Assembly (NCBI GenBank): GCA_004154925.1
Contig: QJNS01000124.1
Span: 62,001-126,000 of the forward strand
Direction of reading: 5' to 3'
Source of the DNA: Monosporascus cannonballus
Lineage: Eukaryota > Ascomycota > Sordariomycetes > Xylariales
Length of the DNA stretch: 64,000 nt
Positions within the stretch are counted from its first letter, which is position 1; each line of letters starts with the position of its first letter. Positions 61,552 to 64,000 of this stretch are shown in pieces. Below the pieces are notes generated by a model. It had not been told where the DNA came from, ran no database searches, and worked only from the letters and a program-made list of their open reading frames with translations. Position numbers and translations under genes: made by a program.

Positions 61552-63300
61552 ATTTTTTTTATTTTTATTATAAAGAATAACGCGATAATTATTAAAAGTA
61601 AAGTTTGCCGATTACAAAACGAACTTAGATCACCAATCGAAAAGACCGCTAATCGGAACCTAATTGGTAAACGATTAATTACAATATAGGAACAGGTTAA
61701 AAAGCTTATAATAAAGCCCTAACGGGTAGAAAACTACCGTTCCCGGGATTTTAAATCCTTTTATATATATAATAAGGACGTATTCCGATAACCGTTAACT
61801 GAACGGTCGGAGAACGGGTATAATATAATAACCGCGTTCCGGAGTTCAAAATAAGGAAAAGCTAAACCTTTTAATAATAACTAGATTTTAAAAAATATTC
61901 ATTAATAAAATAAATAATATTCGAAATTATTCCGAGAAGTAGCCGAATAATAAGTAATAAAATAGGTTAAAAAAGCAAAGTTTTGTAAGTTAATTACTAT
62001 ATCGTTGTAAAAGCCCAAAAATAATAAACGAATACGGTATTATAATTATCCAAAGTTTTTCGAATGCGCATTAATTAAAAAAAAGAAAATTAAATAAAAG
62101 CTATTACGAAAACTTACGCCGAAAGGCCAGGGCAAAATGCTTTTACTTATATCCAATGGGCCATAGGCCATATAGACGTTTTTATTACGAAGGTTTAGTA
62201 ATTATATTACGTTACGCTTAATTATTTTAATTACAAAAACAAATTGAAAATAAAAAATTTATGGATTTTTGTTAAGAAAGTTTACGTAAATCCTAATTAT
62301 TTGGATAAGAAATATAGGAAATAGTTTATGAAATTGCAATAGCGATTTAATTAATTGCCGTTGGATTTTTACGTTAAATAAAGGTTTTTAATTTATAAAA
62401 TAAAGTTTACGGACGCCTTTAATCCGGAATACGATCGGGATAATAAGAGTTTTACTTTTGATTATTTTTCCAAATTAATATTAAGGTTACGAAATACCTT
62501 GTTATAAAAAAACGTTAAGCTGGAACAAGTTAATAACGTGGTAAATAAGATAAAGCGTTACCAGAACGCCTAAAGAAAAGGCGAAAAAAAACCGATTATT
62601 TTTCGCCAAAGGTATTAATAAAGATAAACGATCTTATTTTAAAGCTTTCGGAAAAAGAAACGCTTAAAGTAAATTAAAGGTTTTACGTAAAAACAAGAAG
62701 GACCGCAGACGTTTTTATATTCGGAAAGCAAATAATCGCCAATTTAATTCCGATCGGAGCAAATCCGTACAACCTAATACCCTTAATTTTCATAACGGCT
62801 TATTTAAGTATTATAACTATTGGAAGTTAGGCTATAAAAACCTAAATAGCAAAATTAAAAGGGATATAAAAACCATTTTATCACGGCTATACAGAAACCG
62901 ACTTCCGAAGGCCGTATATAACGTTATAATATATAACGATAAATCAAATTAATCCTTAAACGTAAATCCAAAAAGGAGCCGGAATAAGCATATACGTCCA
63001 GTCCATTTTATTTAATAATCATAAAACGGTTAAAATAAAGCCGCCTGTTAAAGGGAGGGCATTTATTAACAAAAATATGGAGGATATACCAATATAAGTA
63101 AACATAGATACCGGAGCATATATAAATATTATAAGCAAAAGATTAAAGAAAAAGCTTAACTTTTAATTAATTTCCGTAAATATTACGGGCTTTATCGGTA
63201 TTAACGGTACGTTTATTAAATGTTATAGGATTTACGAAATTTCTATTAATATAATATATAATAACAGAAACGAACGAAAATTTAAACGAATTTATTTTAT
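61552..63300 (+). pseudogene. gag: A3 gag and protease, broken
   Basis: The zinc knuckle reads Y-Y-N-Y-W-K-L-G-Y-K-N-L-N-S-K at 62,809, with all Cys/His ligands changed. The protease reads V-N-I-D-T-G-A-Y-I-N-I-I-S-K-R at 63,101 on, with catalytic Asp kept. Elsewhere stops abound. Confidence 0.7.
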
Positions 63301-63786
63301 AATACGCCGTAATCGAAAAACCCTTAATTCTTTATTATCTAAACCCGGAATAAGTAAATTAAGGATCCTATTAAATATAACTATATATTAATAGTTATAC
63401 GAATTATTATAAAAGATCGATAAATAGAAAATCGTAAACTTAGCGCTTTTCGGTAAGTAAATTTATACCGTTAACTTGATAAACTTAGCCGAAAAACTAG
63501 ATATCTCGGAATTTGGGAAATAATAAGAGTAAGGGATAACCGACCTTCTTATATACCTATAGAATTTCCGGCGAATATATTCCGAAAAAACAGCCAAAAA
63601 TACTTTAATTGTCAGAGGCAAAATATGTAATAAATTTAATCCAAAGGAAAACGCCCTTATTTGGCTTAATTTACCTTATTTCAGAAGCCTAAAAAGAGTA
63701 TTCGAAAAATACCTCCGAAAAAACCTAAAAGCGGGCCGGATATATTATTCGAAAACGGACGTAAAGGTACTAAGATTATTTATGTA

Positions 63787-64000
63787 ACGAACCTGTCATA
63801 CATCAACCTGGAGGTATAAGCAGTATCCGAAATGGGGTCTTGATTTGCAGGTAATAATAGGGCGAAAAATGATTTAGTGGTTTGTTCGTTAAAGAGATTT
63901 AAAGACTTTTCCCTCAATTAGAAAACGGTGCAGTTACTTCTTAATAAAGAGCTTAAATTGATAGCTAAGTAGCGAAACTAAGTAGGTGCTATTTATATGA
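63787..64000. other. Unrelated GC-higher sequence inserted in A3
   Basis: At 63,787 family A homology ends and a less mutated sequence starts. TGTCATACATCAACC at 63,794 could be the start of an LTR. No ORF is seen; the sequence has no other copy in the window. Confidence 0.45.

Larger units (their letters stand above)
61347..63786 (+). mobile_element. Element A3: 5' part of a third family A chromovirus
   Basis: A 5' LTR (61,347-61,551) is followed by leader, gag, zinc knuckle (62,809-62,850) and protease aligned with A1 and A2. Homology stops near 63,786, just before the K-K-D-G block of RT, where unrelated sequence begins. This copy is the least mutated of the three: the protease D-T-G-A codons (63,107-63,118) are intact. 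The rest of the element, if present, lies beyond the insertion and outside the window. Confidence 0.85.

Noticed and set aside
1..64000. CRISPR array, bacterial defence system, rRNA or operon
   Set aside because: No evenly spaced repeats with unique spacers, no bacterial ribosome-binding sites, and the gene with an intron and RIP pattern show a fungal nuclear genome.

Overview
The window is a repeat-rich, AT-rich block from a filamentous ascomycete (Pezizomycotina). Three things point there. Almost the whole sequence is extremely A/T-rich, with CpA/TpG depleted and CpG partly kept, which is the pattern left by repeat-induced point mutation (RIP). The repeats are decayed Ty3/Gypsy LTR retrotransposons whose frames are broken mainly at codons that Gln or Trp would become under C-to-T change. 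A short GC-normal island (about 34.93-38.47 kb) carries compact genes, one with a fungal-size intron. The species cannot be named from the sequence.

Layout. 1-2,243: minus-strand Gypsy remnant with a recognisable gag. 5,104-12,621: element A1, a complete but dead Gypsy chromovirus (207-bp LTRs, gag zinc knuckle, protease, RT/RNase H, integrase, chromodomain). 12.6-18.35 kb: older Gypsy debris with an integrase motif and two related about 200-bp LTR copies. 19,762-34,176: nested structure; a second chromovirus (C1, about 535-bp LTRs) is split by a full second copy of family A (A2, 22,531-29,968, 5-bp ATAAA target duplication). A 10-N gap at 33,531 is flanked by a near-duplicate sequence and looks like an assembly artefact. 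34.93-37.65 kb: gene island, all minus strand: a Pro-rich Cys-motif gene with an in-frame stop, a His/Tyr/Cys-rich small protein, and a two-exon GNAT acetyltransferase. 38.5-61.3 kb: AT-rich gene-poor sequence with a few less mutated patches, and about 1.9 kb of nearly pure A/T at 56.58-58.49 kb. 61,347-63,786: third copy of family A (A3), cut by an unrelated sequence that runs to the window end.

How it fits together. No transposon protein here is intact, so none of the elements can move by itself. Only the island genes look functional. Family A copies share an extra region of about 1.5 kb between the chromodomain and the 3' LTR that I cannot assign; it is the best candidate for something undescribed. 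No CRISPR array, rRNA, convincing tRNA or bacterial-type operon was seen.
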